A stretch of DNA of 64,000 nt from Asparagopsis taxiformis (lineage: Eukaryota; Rhodophyta; Florideophyceae; Bonnemaisoniales; Bonnemaisoniaceae). The notes under the pieces are model-generated. The model was not told the DNA's origin. It saw only the letters and a list, made by a program, of their open reading frames with translations, and made no database searches. A program made the position numbers and the translations under genes. The stretch lies in contig JALQPE010000403.1 in assembly GCA_030407315.1 (NCBI GenBank), positions 96,300 through 160,299 of the forward strand. Direction: 5' to 3'. Positions within the stretch are counted from its first letter, which is position 1. Every line of letters starts with the position of its first letter. Of this stretch, positions 9,552-20,772 are shown in pieces.

Positions 9552-10134
9552 TTTTGAGGAATTATTGGAGAAATTTGAGAGATCACGGGTATCATATAAC
9601 GTCATTGAGATGTTGTCATCTATTTTCTTTGCGTAAAGATTACAGTTGTTGTATAGTGATTGGTGCTTGGGAGTAATGATTTCTACCGTCGAGCAAAGTT
9701 TGGGCGATCATGATTGGTGGACTGCCTCGGCGATGCGTATCTACTAGTCTTTCAGTTGCGCCCACTGCGAAGGCACGCCCCCTGCGTTGGGGAATATTGT
9801 TCCAGCAACGCAGGCGCGCGGGGCGCGGTGCAGCGCGACGCGGCGCGAAGGCTTGCGTACGCACGGCACGAGGCGGAACGTACAAGCTTTGCACTGTCCT
9901 GGAATCGCATTCATTGACTGCTTGCCGGCAGCAAAGCACTGTTTCAATCCGCCGCCGTTATACAGCGCCGTGCTCGCGCCGTGGCGCAATGATCTCCATG
10001 AGCGCTCAATCCTTTCGATGACGCAACCGCTTCCACGAGCAACTGTATCCTTCCACCAACATATATAGAGCGTTTTCGCCGCTACCATGTGATCACCGCT
10101 CTACCGGCAAAGCAACAATTCCAACCCCGCAACC
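9552..10134. promoter_or_regulatory. promoter region of the membrane-protein pair, TATA box at 10,061-10,068
   Basis: The only strong core-promoter signal in the gene island is ATATATAG at 10,061-10,068, about 67-74 bp before the ATG at 10,135, a plausible distance for a TATA box plus short leader. The rest of this 583-bp interval has no gene. The minus-strand ORFs over it are out-of-frame readings without family resemblance. Confidence 0.5.
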
Positions 10135-11736
10135 ATGGAAATCAGAGCCTCTATCGGTATCGTGCTCACGCTCGTCTTTCTGGCGACCGAGCTCATTGTA
10201 AATCCATTTTTCGAAATCTTCAAGAACAAAATCATCATCGCCCGCTTACGCAAGCTCCTTTCCGGCGGCGCCACCATCAATCTCGGCCCGGAAAATGCCT
10301 TTCTCAACAAATTCGGTCTGAGCACCGGTGTGAAATCCAGCGACATGGCGCTCTTCCTCCTCAAGGTGCTCAAAATCGTCGTCAAGTTCTACGTCATCTG
10401 CGTCATTGCCTGGTGGGAGTCCGGGCTCAAGCAGAAGCAGATCACGACAAATGAAATGTCCGTCATTACCCCCGACGCCTGGAGGACCACCAATGGTTCC
10501 GTCTCCTTCGCTTCCGTCACCCCGCATCTATCGCTTTCTGAAGACGCTATCCAAGACCTGCCAGGGTTGGACGTTTTTGCCGATATCAATGATGCAAACT
10601 ATACCAAGAGTCGCAATACCAACTTGGAATTGACTTATTTTACCGAATGCGTCAGAGATGATGTTAATAATGACGGTCTTCGAACCGCCTATTTTGCCGT
10701 GTTCAGACGCGATGAAGACTCTACCGATGCTGTCTGTCTCAATGGTGACAACGGACGTGATGAAACGCCGTTGCTTAGTTTCGATCCCAACAATGAGAAT
10801 AAGCGCAATGCAACTGTTGCAAGTATAAATCTGAGAAGGTACATTGCGACAGATTTTACATCGATTCTGTTCGAGGGAACAGTGGACACAACTGATGAAT
10901 TCTTGGGCAATACGCAATTCGAAGGCTATATTGCTCTCACTACATTTTCTCATTTCCGCAACGGTGTCGGATGGTATTTATACGGCTTCGTCATGGGCCC
11001 CGACAACGAAATGCTTCGAGTTATCATTGTTGCTTCCACAGGTGTAGGTGACCCCAAACCGTGCTCCGGTGACACTTGTCTGGGCAACTGGACGTTTGAT
11101 CTCAACGGTGCCACGCTGCCCAACGGTCAAAGTGTGGGTCAATTCAACCCGCGGCTGTACAGTAATCAACTGGAAAGCATCAGACTGCGACTTGGCAAAG
11201 TATCCGAGGAGGACCAAGGGCGACAAAAATACATTGCACTCGCATGGTTGGCTGAGACCTCATTTCAGACGTTTAAATCCAACGAAAGATTCATTGATGA
11301 CGTTATGGACCGTCTGAGCAGTGACGTGTTCTACTTCTCCAACATGGGAGAGTCGGAAAAGGTGCTGCGCGCATTCAACACACGGGAAGTAACCGAAGTG
11401 ACCAATTTTATCACGCCGTTTGTCATCAGCGCTGTAGTGCTTCTACTGGGATTTGCTTTAGTGGGCGCCGTTACCGAGTACAGGAGCAGGAAGACATACG
11501 GCATTACGAGCGATATCCTGAGTCGAGAGGCGTTGGTCATGGTGCATAAGACCGATGTGTTTGGATATGCTGGCATATGGAAGAATCGAAAGGAAGCAGG
11601 GACTGTGGGCGTATTTCTCAGAGATGGGCGCAACACTCTGGGATTCCTCGACTTGAACACTGGCAGAGAAACCTCCATCCATGACCGCAGTTCATGGGAC
11701 ATTTCACAAATTCGGTTGGGAGTAGATGATGTGTAG
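10135..11736 (+). CDS. predicted multi-pass membrane protein, unknown family (paralog 1)
   Basis: A 533-residue protein. Three hydrophobic segments stand out: residues about 6-24, about 72-94 (ALFLLKVLKIVVKFYVICVI) and about 420-441 (TPFVISAVVLLLGFALVGAV). Between the last two is a domain of about 320 residues with Cys-containing motifs (FTECVRDD, AVCLNGDNGRDET, KPCSGDTCLGNW) and several N-glycosylation sequons, so it probably faces outside the cell or a lumen. The N-terminal 95 residues are the most conserved part relative to the next gene, including ELIVNPFFEIFKNKIIIAR and GPENAFLNKFGLSTG. The C-terminal cytosolic tail is about 90 residues. I do not recognise the family. A TATA box lies upstream and there are no introns. 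Confidence 0.75.
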   Translation: MEIRASIGIVLTLVFLATELIVNPFFEIFKNKIIIARLRKLLSGGATINLGPENAFLNKFGLSTGVKSSDMALFLLKVLKIVVKFYVICVIAWWESGLKQKQITTNEMSVITPDAWRTTNGSVSFASVTPHLSLSEDAIQDLPGLDVFADINDANYTKSRNTNLELTYFTECVRDDVNNDGLRTAYFAVFRRDEDSTDAVCLNGDNGRDETPLLSFDPNNENKRNATVASINLRRYIATDFTSILFEGTVDTTDEFLGNTQFEGYIALTTFSHFRNGVGWYLYGFVMGPDNEMLRVIIVASTGVGDPKPCSGDTCLGNWTFDLNGATLPNGQSVGQFNPRLYSNQLESIRLRLGKVSEEDQGRQKYIALAWLAETSFQTFKSNERFIDDVMDRLSSDVFYFSNMGESEKVLRAFNTREVTEVTNFITPFVISAVVLLLGFALVGAVTEYRSRKTYGITSDILSREALVMVHKTDVFGYAGIWKNRKEAGTVGVFLRDGRNTLGFLDLNTGRETSIHDRSSWDISQIRLGVDDV

Positions 11737-11960
11737 GTGTAGATATGGGACACACGGAAGGTATAACATCTATAAATAATAATATCTATCTATTTATTTT
11801 CTACGCTACCCGGCCCCGGTATGACATGCTTCTGCCTTCTGTTTCGAGTATGACAACGTGCTGGCCCTTTGTTGTAACTCATAGTCCCTGACCTCGCACA
11901 TTTAAGTTCTCCGTGGGCACGTCTTCATGTCCTTCAATCAGGCATGCCGACCGAGCCGCC

Positions 11961-13580
11961 ATGGAGATCTTTCTCCAGATTGGACTGGTGCTGACCATGG
12001 TCTTCCTATCCATCGAGCTAATCATCAATCCGTTTTTCGAGATGTTCAAGAACAAAATCATCATAGCCCGCATGCGCAACCTGTTGCAAAACGGCGCCAC
12101 CCTCCATCTCGGTCCGGAGAACCATTTCCTCAACAAGTTTGGTCTCAGCACAGGCGTGCGATCAACCGATGTATGGCTCTTCCTGCTCAAAGTGCTCAAA
12201 ATCTTCGTCAAAATGTACGTGCTGGTCGTGATTGCCTGGTGGGAGTCCGGCCTATCCGAGGGCTCTGTCACGCGTGAGCAAACATCAACCATGGCTGTCG
12301 ACGCCTGGAACCGCACCGATGCCGTCGTGTCGTTCGCTTCCGTCACCCCGCACACGCCGCTCGCCGATGAAGACGTGTTCATGCTGCCCGGCCGCGGCGG
12401 ATTAGACGTGATTTCAAACGGAAATTACTCCAAGAGTCGTAGCACGCTGCTGGAATTGCAATACTTTTCAGACTGTATCAAGGACTTGAACGGTGTACGG
12501 AATGCATTCTTCTCCGTGCTGAAAAGTGACGAGAACGATACCAGTGCCGTTTGTTTAAACGGCGAATTCGGGCGCGATGAGACCAAGCTATTGTCGTTTG
12601 TGCCGGATAACAGTCGCAAGTTGAACACTTCATTTCATGAAATGAATCTGACAAGGTACATTGCGACAGATTACAATACGATCCTCTTTGCCGGGTATGT
12701 ATCAACGATTGAACCGTTCCTCGGGCGTACTAAATTTGAAGGATACATTGCCCTCACTGTTTCCTCGCATTTCCAAAATATTGTCGGATGGTACGTATAC
12801 GGCTTCGTGATGGGGCCCGGCGACGAAATGCTCCGCGCCATAGCAGTTGCAACCACAACCACCGCATTCAACGCAGAAAAGCCATGCTCCGGGAACCGAT
12901 GCCTGGGCGTGTGGCGATTCACACCGAACGGAGTATTTCTCCCAAGCGGCCGCGAGCTTGGTCCATTTGATCCTCGCGACTATTCCAACCAATTGGAAAG
13001 CGTTGGCTTGAAGCTAGAGTTACCATTTTCCAACGACACGTCCAAATCGCTGGCGTTGGCATGGATGGCCGAGACGCCGTACGACACATTTCGAAGCAAC
13101 GAACGCTTCATTGACGACATTATGGACCGATTGAACGGTGATATATTCTTCTTCTCCGACTTGGGCTTTTCGACACGCACACTACGTGCTTTCGATACGC
13201 GCCAGGTGACGGTGGTGGCCAATTCGCGCACGGGGCCTGTTGTGAGCGCGGTTGTCATTCTCGTACTGTTCGCGTTGGCCGGGTTGATTGCGGAGTTTCG
13301 TTCGCGCGCGCAGTTTGGGAGTGATAATGATCTGTTGAGTCGGGAGGCGTTGGTGGCGTTGTACAAAAGAAACATGATGGGAGGTCGACGGTTTGGGAAT
13401 AAGATGGAGGAAAGGACGATTGGAATTGTGAAAGACGACCCGCATGAATCTATGGAATTGGGGGATGCGTATCGGTCGCTGTCGGTTCTGAATGTGTCGT
13501 TAGATCAATGGGATGGTTTGGTGGACTCGGAAGAGCGATTTGCTGAACCGAGAGGTGATATGAGACTAGGTATTTTCTAG
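11961..13580 (+). CDS. predicted multi-pass membrane protein, unknown family (paralog 2)
   Basis: A 539-residue paralog of the preceding gene, 224 bp downstream on the same strand. I chose the ATG at 11,961 because MEIFLQIGLVL aligns with the start of paralog 1 and has a purine-G context (GCCGCCATGG); an in-frame ATG 48 bp upstream would add 16 residues absent from the paralog. The same three membrane segments, the same cysteine motifs (FSDCIKD, AVCLNGEFGRDET, KPCSGNRCLGVW) and the SNERFIDD(I/V)MDRL motif are present. It differs mainly in the tail, which is longer and more charged. The pair arose by tandem duplication and both copies are intact. Function unknown. Confidence 0.75.
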   Translation: MEIFLQIGLVLTMVFLSIELIINPFFEMFKNKIIIARMRNLLQNGATLHLGPENHFLNKFGLSTGVRSTDVWLFLLKVLKIFVKMYVLVVIAWWESGLSEGSVTREQTSTMAVDAWNRTDAVVSFASVTPHTPLADEDVFMLPGRGGLDVISNGNYSKSRSTLLELQYFSDCIKDLNGVRNAFFSVLKSDENDTSAVCLNGEFGRDETKLLSFVPDNSRKLNTSFHEMNLTRYIATDYNTILFAGYVSTIEPFLGRTKFEGYIALTVSSHFQNIVGWYVYGFVMGPGDEMLRAIAVATTTTAFNAEKPCSGNRCLGVWRFTPNGVFLPSGRELGPFDPRDYSNQLESVGLKLELPFSNDTSKSLALAWMAETPYDTFRSNERFIDDIMDRLNGDIFFFSDLGFSTRTLRAFDTRQVTVVANSRTGPVVSAVVILVLFALAGLIAEFRSRAQFGSDNDLLSREALVALYKRNMMGGRRFGNKMEERTIGIVKDDPHESMELGDAYRSLSVLNVSLDQWDGLVDSEERFAEPRGDMRLGIF

Positions 13581-16500
13581 GACGGAAATCTTCCAAGTGA
13601 AATATGTATTGTATGTATAAAGGTCGCAGATGTCGCTGCGGTAGTTTTGTGTAAACATGTCTCGGATAGCCGGGTGGCACGCTTATCTGGCCGGTGCTAT
13701 TCTGGTAGAGAAGCTTAATTTTGTTCTGGACGTTGATAGTGCGGAAAACGTTTGCGAACAATGTCGCGCAGATGAGACGTGCCACGTCAGAATGTTGCAC
13801 AAATAAGCTGCTTACAGTATTGAGAGTTGGCATACAGTCCAACACGCAATTTTGCGAGAGCGTAGAAATTGGCCGTACGGATAATCGTAGCGGCTGGGCG
13901 TCATCCAGACGTCCGGAGAGATCATGCAATGATTTTCTCAACTATCGCAATACCTTCGCTCTGTCTGTTTGGTTAAATCCTTTTCATGCTCGTCGTGCAG
14001 TTTGTAAAATAATACTTCCACCCGCTCAAAGCCCGCTCCCGCTGCGATGCGGCAGGGAGAAGGGGTACCACCTGGAGTCTTCGCTGCGTCCGTACCCATT
14101 GCATCAATGGGCATAAACGTGCTCTCAAAATAGGTCATGGTGGAAATTGCAGCAAGCGCAGCTGAGCCTTCCGAGTGGCGCAACTCGATCGTAGTTGTAC
14201 TTGAACGCTACAGCCAATGGGGCGCGACCGGCCCCGTTTGGTAGTGCGGCCAATGCTGAACAGCTGGGCACCTCTCGAGAGCAGGGGGACTCCGACGGAG
14301 GCGTTTTCAGTTTGCAAGGGCTCTGGCGTGTGCTTGATGCTAGTATGAACTAGAGTGAATTCGTACCATATCTGTGTGGCGGCATCCAGGCAATTTAAAC
14401 TTGTGGACCACCCACCAGTTGTGGTTCTGAGAGCGTGCCGGAAATGTTTAATCTATAATGAAAATATTTCCAAACCTTTATGAATAGAAAACAGAATTGT
14501 AATTTTTTAAAACATTTCAAAAATTGAAATTTCACCCTGGCGGATCGAGATATCTTCGAAGTGCGCTAGTTAAACTGAGATTGTCAGTAGGTAGATTCGA
14601 CCGCAAGTATTGCATCTATTACTCGCTTGATCGAAAAAGTCGCTTCAACTGTTTCTCGCGTTCATCGCGATCTCGCTCGGGAAGAAACTCAAATCCGTGC
14701 TCGATTCCTTAGAGGGCAATTACACTATGGTTAGCATGAGTTTGATGCACAGCCTGGCCCTGCGCGCGGAGCGGATCTGGTACTGTTTCTGTGTCTAATT
14801 TCGCTATTTGTACCGGAATTTCATGACTACGCGTGCACCCATTCCATTGGCGTCGTCAGATGTGGGTACATTACCCATGTAAACGGTTTCTTTACATTAT
14901 ATTTCCACGGGCCATATATATTTGAGAAATATACTCTATTTCCGTTTCCACCAATTATTTCACGAAACACATGAGTCACTGCCATAGCGAGAGTTGTCAA
15001 TGGCCGAAAAATGGCGGGTATCTATCCCATATACGGCTATTGCCGAATCAGACTTGTCACACATATGTACCGTATGCGTCACACGTCAACCAGCCCAACT
15101 TGCCATAACACCGCGCGCGCGAATAGGTGTGTTGGAAAAAATTCGTGCCTTCTATTCTTTTCGATCGTTTCGCTTCCAAGTACCAGCGCATAGCGCTGGT
15201 TGCGCGACGGGCACTGCGTTGTCGTGGACGAAGAATGCCGCCGACGCAGTCAATACTTGTTCTTCGTCTAGAAAGTAATTATCAAAGTTGAAAAACATCG
15301 ATGATGAGACATCAAACTCGTTGGAACATTCTACTATTGATGCAACTACTTCCATGCTTCAAATCACCGTTTCAATGCCGTGCGCCCAATGGCTCTCTGC
15401 GCTTGCCGTGCGGCATGCATGCACGCTTTCGTATTCGACTGTCCGCTTTGCGTGTACGTTACCGCCCACATGAATTTGTAGACATCTTGTAGAGGTGTTC
15501 ATCACGCAACAGCTGTATTCGTATTGTTGAACGTTTCAAGAGTTTGGTTTCGTCCGTCAAAAGGCATGCACGGTGGACATAACAATGACCGGCCTTTATA
15601 AAGTGCCTTTACGTTAAAGGACGCCGCGTTTTAACACAGTGTTAAAACACCAGGGATTTGTGCACACGATGCCTTTTCCTCGGGCATTCCAGACGACTTT
15701 GCTACAACTTGTTTTCTAGCTGCCCGTACCTTTTTGTATTTCCTAAGCCTTATACTGGTTAATAAAGTATCAGAATGGGCGGGGCAGGAAGATTTTTTTT
15801 GCAGACAACTGACGCACCGCTTTGGAAGGCTCGTGTCTGCCTCACACCGTTCCACTCGTTCCATGTTTCATCATGTTCTTTCTTGGCAAGTACCTGGAGA
15901 TTTGTCCCGGTGGAAACGATGGAAACGAATGTAAACACGAAATTGATTGGCAGCGACGTGACAGCATGCGCGTGAACCATCATGGACAGTCCACATCAGC
16001 GCATGTTATGGGGCAATAAAAATATTTCTCTACTGCATTTCTGGCCATCAGCTTCCGCCCGCCAGCCTTCATACAATGGGCCCTGGGCCATTCCCATTGT
16101 GAAAGCTTTGCCTTTCCGTAATTGTACATCTAAATCGAGCTCAGAGTCCCTCCCAATCGACAACTTACTGCTGCGCATGGATAGCGGCACCGCAGCCAAG
16201 CCCTATCATCGTTTGTTTCAATCATTTCGATTCTCAAGTAGACTTGCTGTTGATTTCACTCGTCCACCTGTATTGATACCGAACCAACCACAACTTTCCT
16301 CTCGAACGTTCAATGCATGCTCAAAGACTGTACATACAATATAAGAGTGCTTGATGTACTTCTTCGATATCTCGCCCCTTCTAATTCCCTCCACACATCT
16401 GGTAGAAAACCTAGCTCGCGCCCACAAATTCGACATGAACCACACCTGCAGTCGCCCGATATTCTTTCCTTGTTGGCGTCTTGTCATCACGTCTCTAGAT

Positions 16501-17520
16501 CCTTCCGCGACCTCCACATGTTTTGTTAGCTTGCTATCGACTGCGCAACAAGCCATGCAGATTTCTGTTCGTCTCGGAGCTGTCTCCAAGTTGGAATTCC
16601 GTAATACTAAGCTCACTGCAATTCTTTTCCCCATTTCAAGAGGAGTGAAGTACTGCGGCTCATCTGTGCAGCATTCTTAGTTCAGGGTCGATTTTCCCAC
16701 CATATACAGAGAATGGTCATTTGAAATTGTTCTTTCCAATTCTGGTGTTCGTTGCACTGGCATTTCGGATATTGCGTTGAAGAGTTTCAGAACTTTTGTC
16801 TTACTCCTCGTTCTCGTTATAATCACCACTTTGAGAGAGAGCCCTTTGAACAAGTGAATATGTAGTCACCGTCTTCCCTTCTGTCTCGAGAACCATGGAA
16901 TGAAACTTATGGTACCCTATCATTTGCTTTCGTCGTCTCGCGTATTCGGTCAGGTGACATCTGTATAAGTTCCCTCTCTTGTTTCTAAGGTTTGAGGAGC
17001 GTAGTTAAACAAAGGAAAGAGCAACAAATCTGGAAACTTTGAAATGCAAATACAACATTTCTCTAGTTGTGTCCATGATGTCAACACAGATCAAAGGGGT
17101 GACGTCGAATCTATGGGAGTGCAAATTTACCCCTCTGACTTCGAAGAAAATTAAAAGGGGTACAAGGAACCTACTGCCGATAGACGCGCTAGAGTCTAGA
17201 GAACCCACAAACCTTGACAACGATCTCTAATAGAGATATTACTCGGGAGAAGTTCTACTATGCTTCTGCAATCAAACCGTATTTTGAGATGCAGCGCGGG
17301 AATTCGTCACAGAATTCAGTTCCTCGGAGTTAGCATGGATGCAGAAATGTGACTTCTTCTTGTAGAGTGCATGCCAGAAATACCAGTTGACTTCTTCCCC
17401 AGATGGGAGCCAAAGAGATGGCGATATAGTAGTTGAGTTCCCACTACTTTTGCTCAAGTGGGAAGGGGTACCTGACCTTTCCACTTTGACGAATAACTTA
17501 CATTCTTACAGTACCATACT
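13581..17520. other. gene-poor transition zone, no supported gene
   Basis: About 3.9 kb between the gene island and the transposon nest. Composition is visibly less GC-rich than before 13,600. ORFs of up to 138 codons exist on both strands (for example minus 16,634-16,218) but show no recognisable motif, no family resemblance and no neighbour logic, so I do not call them. Part of the right end is probably the 5' LTR of the Ty3-like element; its left border is not visible because no second LTR lies in the window. Confidence 0.4.
15628..15648. repeat. 21-bp perfect inverted repeat
   Basis: GTTTTAACAC, one A, then GTGTTAAAAC: 10-bp perfect arms with a 1-nt centre, in non-coding DNA. It could be a protein-binding site or a transposon tip. 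Nothing nearby decides. Confidence 0.6.
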
Positions 17521-17523
17521 TCA

Positions 17524-17609
17524 TATAAATAGTCGGACGTCGTCGCGCCAACAAATTTAAGTCACCCAGACATAGGATTCCCTACACAGGTTGTGAGCCC
17601 AGACGCTTC
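17524..17609 (+). promoter_or_regulatory. LTR TATA box, LTR 3' end and tRNA primer-binding site of the Ty3-like element
   Basis: TATAAATA at 17,524-17,531 is followed about 60 bp later by CTACACA (ending 17,588), a typical LTR terminus. Directly after it comes GGTTGTGAGCCCAGACGCTTC (written here as GGTTGTGAGCCC plus AGACGCTTC). This is closely complementary to the anticodon-arm and D-arm region of eukaryotic initiator-Met tRNA, with one mismatch at the anticodon and a 1-nt gap. That suggests priming by an internal tRNA fragment, as in Drosophila copia. Gag begins 591 bp downstream. Confidence 0.45.
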
Positions 17610-18199
17610 AAACGCATTTTTCTTCCTCCCTGCCCTCCCGAACTGTTCGATCCTACCAATTTGGCGATTTACATTCTGCCTGCGTGATAAACACAGTGAA
17701 ACCCACTCCACCTGCACAACCTATTATGGCACAATAAATTCCCCCTTCCGCTCTCCCAATCATCCACCAAGTGAAAACACCCATCCTGCCTACATCCAAT
17801 TTCACAGCCTGGAAACTCATTGTCACGCATTCCAAATAATGCGATTCAAATGGAGATCCCAAATTCGGTTCTATTATGTCCATTATCATCTTTCTTTTAT
17901 TTCCTCTCAAGACTCTGTTTGGCACTGCCAAATGCTACCCTATTAATGGAAGGCATTTTCTTTTATACTGGCCAACTAGGAAACTTGAGCGGTGCAAGCT
18001 GTTTATCGCTGGGAATTGGACATAGTCAATGTAACAGCAAACATAGCTAGGGAGATATCGAGTCAATTTAAACGCAGGTAGCAAAGAGTAGAAGTGAAGG
18101 GGGCAGGAAAGAACCACTCAAACAAAACTCAAACCACGATTACCTACAGTGATCACTAGTGAAGCCAATTGTGGCTTACTGAGTTTTCTTTGCCCAAAC

Positions 18200-18449
18200 A
18201 TGACACCTACAAACAGCTTTCACCACAAAGGGCAACAACTTTTTTCCCCTATCACACACCCGGAGTTGCGACAGCTTGGTCGCAAAGCCATTGACGAACT
18301 CGTGAAAGCACGTCAACGGCACCTACAGCGCATTAGCGACATTGATGCGCAAGGTGGAGTAGCTACTGCTATCTCACTCAAATCTTCATTCGACCCCGAC
18401 CTGCTACTCTCTGTCGTTGAGTTCAAGGAGTTCAAAGACGTCAATACAG
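18200..18449 (+). pseudogene. Ty3-like Gag, N-terminal fragment
   Basis: The fragment starts at the ATG at 18,200 (MTPTNSFHHKGQQLF) and holds HPELRQLGRKAIDELVKARQ and FDPDLLLSVVEFKEFKDVNT. This resembles the helical N-terminal Gag region of Ty3-like elements of protists and fungi. The frame runs directly into the MULE terminus at 18,450, so the last codons before a stop are MULE sequence. The continuation is at 44,374. Confidence 0.65.
18441..18449. repeat. 9-bp target-site duplication of the MULE (left)
   Basis: TCAATACAG, repeated exactly at 44,365-44,373. Nine bases is the characteristic Mutator-superfamily duplication length. Confidence 0.93.
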
Positions 18450-18777
18450 GGGGAGCGAACAATCTACCCCAGGTGAAATGGGTAAATTTTCCTTCTCCGA
18501 CGGTACGTTTGGCCCTCAGTCTGTGCCAATCAAATCGTTTCGTCCCCCAGTCCTTTGTGTCCAATCAGATTGGTTAGTCCCTTATTTGATATGTTCTCAT
18601 TGGCTGTTCCAAAATAAATTCCGAAAAAACATCAAAGCGAGAAGCATGCCAAAAAATACTCGTTTTGTGGGCCATCCAGTCGCCGGCCGTCGGTCGTCTT
18701 CCCGTGACATTCCCGTGTGACAAATCCGGGTTTCCGTTTTCGCCATTTTTGCAATCCAAAAATCCTTTTCAGGTTTT

Positions 18778-18782
18778 CGCCA
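18778..18782. repeat. 5-bp target-site duplication of the Copia element (left)
   Basis: CGCCA, repeated at 23,566-23,570. The uninterrupted homologous site in the right MULE TIR (around 44,031-44,038, reverse strand) has a single copy (GGCA/GCCA, one substitution). Confidence 0.9.
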
Positions 18783-18936
18783 TGTTAAGATCAAGTCTCG
18801 TACCCCCGTCGCATGTGAGACGGCGGCGAGTGGTTTATTTATATAGGTGCTGTTTAGCTTGCAGTACGTGTACACGTGATGGTACTTGACGTTGGCATCT
18901 TGCATCGACATGGCATTTGTACGATGGTACTTGACA
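18783..18936 (-). repeat. Copia 3' LTR
   Basis: 154 bp, TGTTAAGATC...ACTTGACA on the plus strand. It differs from the other LTR at only one position (TGCATCG here, TACATCG there). The purine tract lies at 18,937-18,945 (complement). Confidence 0.93.
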
Positions 18937-19240
18937 CTCTCCCTTGGCATGTCGGGGCAAGGTGTTGTTAGTGGACAGTAAATGGGACGATTTGGAGTTC
19001 GTTGCGCAGTTTTCGGAATGTTCGGCCTGTTAGGGGCTTTGTTAGTATATCGGCAAGCATTTTATGGGAAGGTATGTGTTGCAGTTCGATTCGACGTTGT
19101 TGGATGGCGTCTTGGATGTGGTGATAGTGCGTGTCGATGAATTTTCTTCTGCGGGTAGGTGCTGTCCTGGTGGCTACTTTGAGGGCGCTCTGGTTGTCGG
19201 TGTATATAAGGGGTGGTTGGGCTGGTTGTGGTGTAGGGAG

Positions 19241-19723
19241 TTAGTCAATGAGGCGTTGGAGCCAGAGTGTTTGGTGTGTTGCTTCCGAGCATGCGATGTA
19301 CTCTGCTGCGCAGGTGGATGTGGTTACCGTTTTTTGGCTTGTTGATGACCATGCGATGGGAGAGTTGTTGAGCAGTGTCGTGATTCCGGTGACGAATTTT
19401 CTTGTGGTGGGGTCGTTGGCGTAGTCGGCGTCGCAGTATGTAGTGAGGCGTGTGGGGGTTGTATTTTGGCCATACCGGTATAGGATTACGTGGGATTGCG
19501 AGTGCTTGAGGTGTCTTAGACCTCTTTTGATTTGATTCCAGTGGCGGGTGGTGGGGTTTGCTACGGATCGCGCGAGTGTGCTTGTTTGGAAGGAAATGTC
19601 TGGGCGGGTGGAGTCCGCGATGTATCGTAATGAGCCGATGGTTTCGGGGAATATTTTGCGTATAGACTCATTCGGTTTTTCCTCTGGGAGTATGGGGTGG
19701 AGGTTTGCACCATCGCTGTACAT
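19241..19723 (-). pseudogene. Copia RNase H domain fragment
   Basis: Contains GSLRYIADSTRPDISF (the end of the RT connection), then TTYCDADYANDPTTRKF with the catalytic Asp, and TSTCAAEYIACSEA with the catalytic Glu. These are the expected Copia RNase H residues. It is in a different frame from the RT segment upstream. Confidence 0.85.
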
Positions 19724-19751
19724 TATTGGGGATGGTGTGCATTACTCTATT

Positions 19752-20693
19752 CTAGTGTTTGATAGTATGGCTTGGATAGTGTGAGGTTGGGAGATGTGGA
19801 TACCCTTGGGGGGTATACTGTATCTTCCAGTTTAGGTATTGGGTGGGGCGTCCGATGAGTTTGGTGGTGTATTTGGATCGGAGGTATTGGTCAAGTGAGT
19901 CCATGTGTAATTTGTCAGTGGTTGCCACTAGGAAGTCGTCGATTGTGACGGCCATTATAGTGTATCCGTTGTCGTGTGACTTGGTGAATACGCATGGGTC
20001 TGAGTATGTGGGTATGTAGCCGCCTTCACTGAGGAAGGATGTGAGTGCCTTGGTGTAGGTGTGTACAGCTTGTTTGGTTCCGTAGAGGTTGCCTGTGAGT
20101 ACACCTATGTGGCCAAGGTGGTTATATGATCCGTCAGACTTTGGTAATTGGTGGAAGTAGACTGGGCGGGAGTGTTCGAAGCGCTCGTGGAGGAACGCAG
20201 ATGATATGTCGAAGTGTTCCATGTGGAGGTTGTGCATTGCGGCAAGGCATATTATTAGGCGGATGGAAGCTTTGTCTGCTGTGTATGTGGAGGTCTGGGC
20301 GGGATCGTAGTGTGAGCCTGGTTGCATGAGGTCCCCGCGGACAGTTCAGCGTGCTTTTCGTTCTAGAATGTTTCCGGACGGGTCGCATTTGTAGTGGTAT
20401 GTCATTTTGAGGGGTAACAGGCGTTCGTCGGGTGGGAGTAGGGGTTTAGGGATCCATTGGATAGTTTGTCTGGAGTCTAATTTGGCGAACTCGCTGTTAT
20501 GGGCGGTGGCCCAGAGTGGTGCGTCTGGGTATGTTCGTACCTGTTTGAGGCTTTTGGGGTCCGGTAGTGGTGGTGATTGTGCTGCTGTGAAGCAGATGTT
20601 GTTTGTGATTGAGGGGTCTGTTGATTTGGTGTGCTCTTTGAAGTTCACCGTTCTGGAGTGTTCGTATCGGCCTGTGGAAAGGTTTTGGACCAT
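19752..20693 (-). pseudogene. Copia reverse transcriptase fragments
   Basis: The first piece (20,693-20,346) has DAPLWATAHNSEFAKL and the conserved GNILERKAR. After an in-frame stop, the second (20,327-19,752) has HFDISSAFLH, the LYGTKQA motif and TIDDFLVA, where the usual YVDD is TIDD. The two catalytic aspartates are kept. The stop between pieces and the frame change before RNase H mark decay. Confidence 0.85.
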
Positions 20694-20772
20694 TATGTGG
20701 ATTTCTCCGTACCGAAGAGGTATCTGGCTGGGAATGAGCGAGGTAGTAATTTGTTTGGGGGTGGGTTATGGT

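Noticed and set aside
16218..16634. 138-codon minus-strand ORF
   Set aside because: No domain, no membrane or signal features and no conserved neighbour; compatible with chance in this composition.
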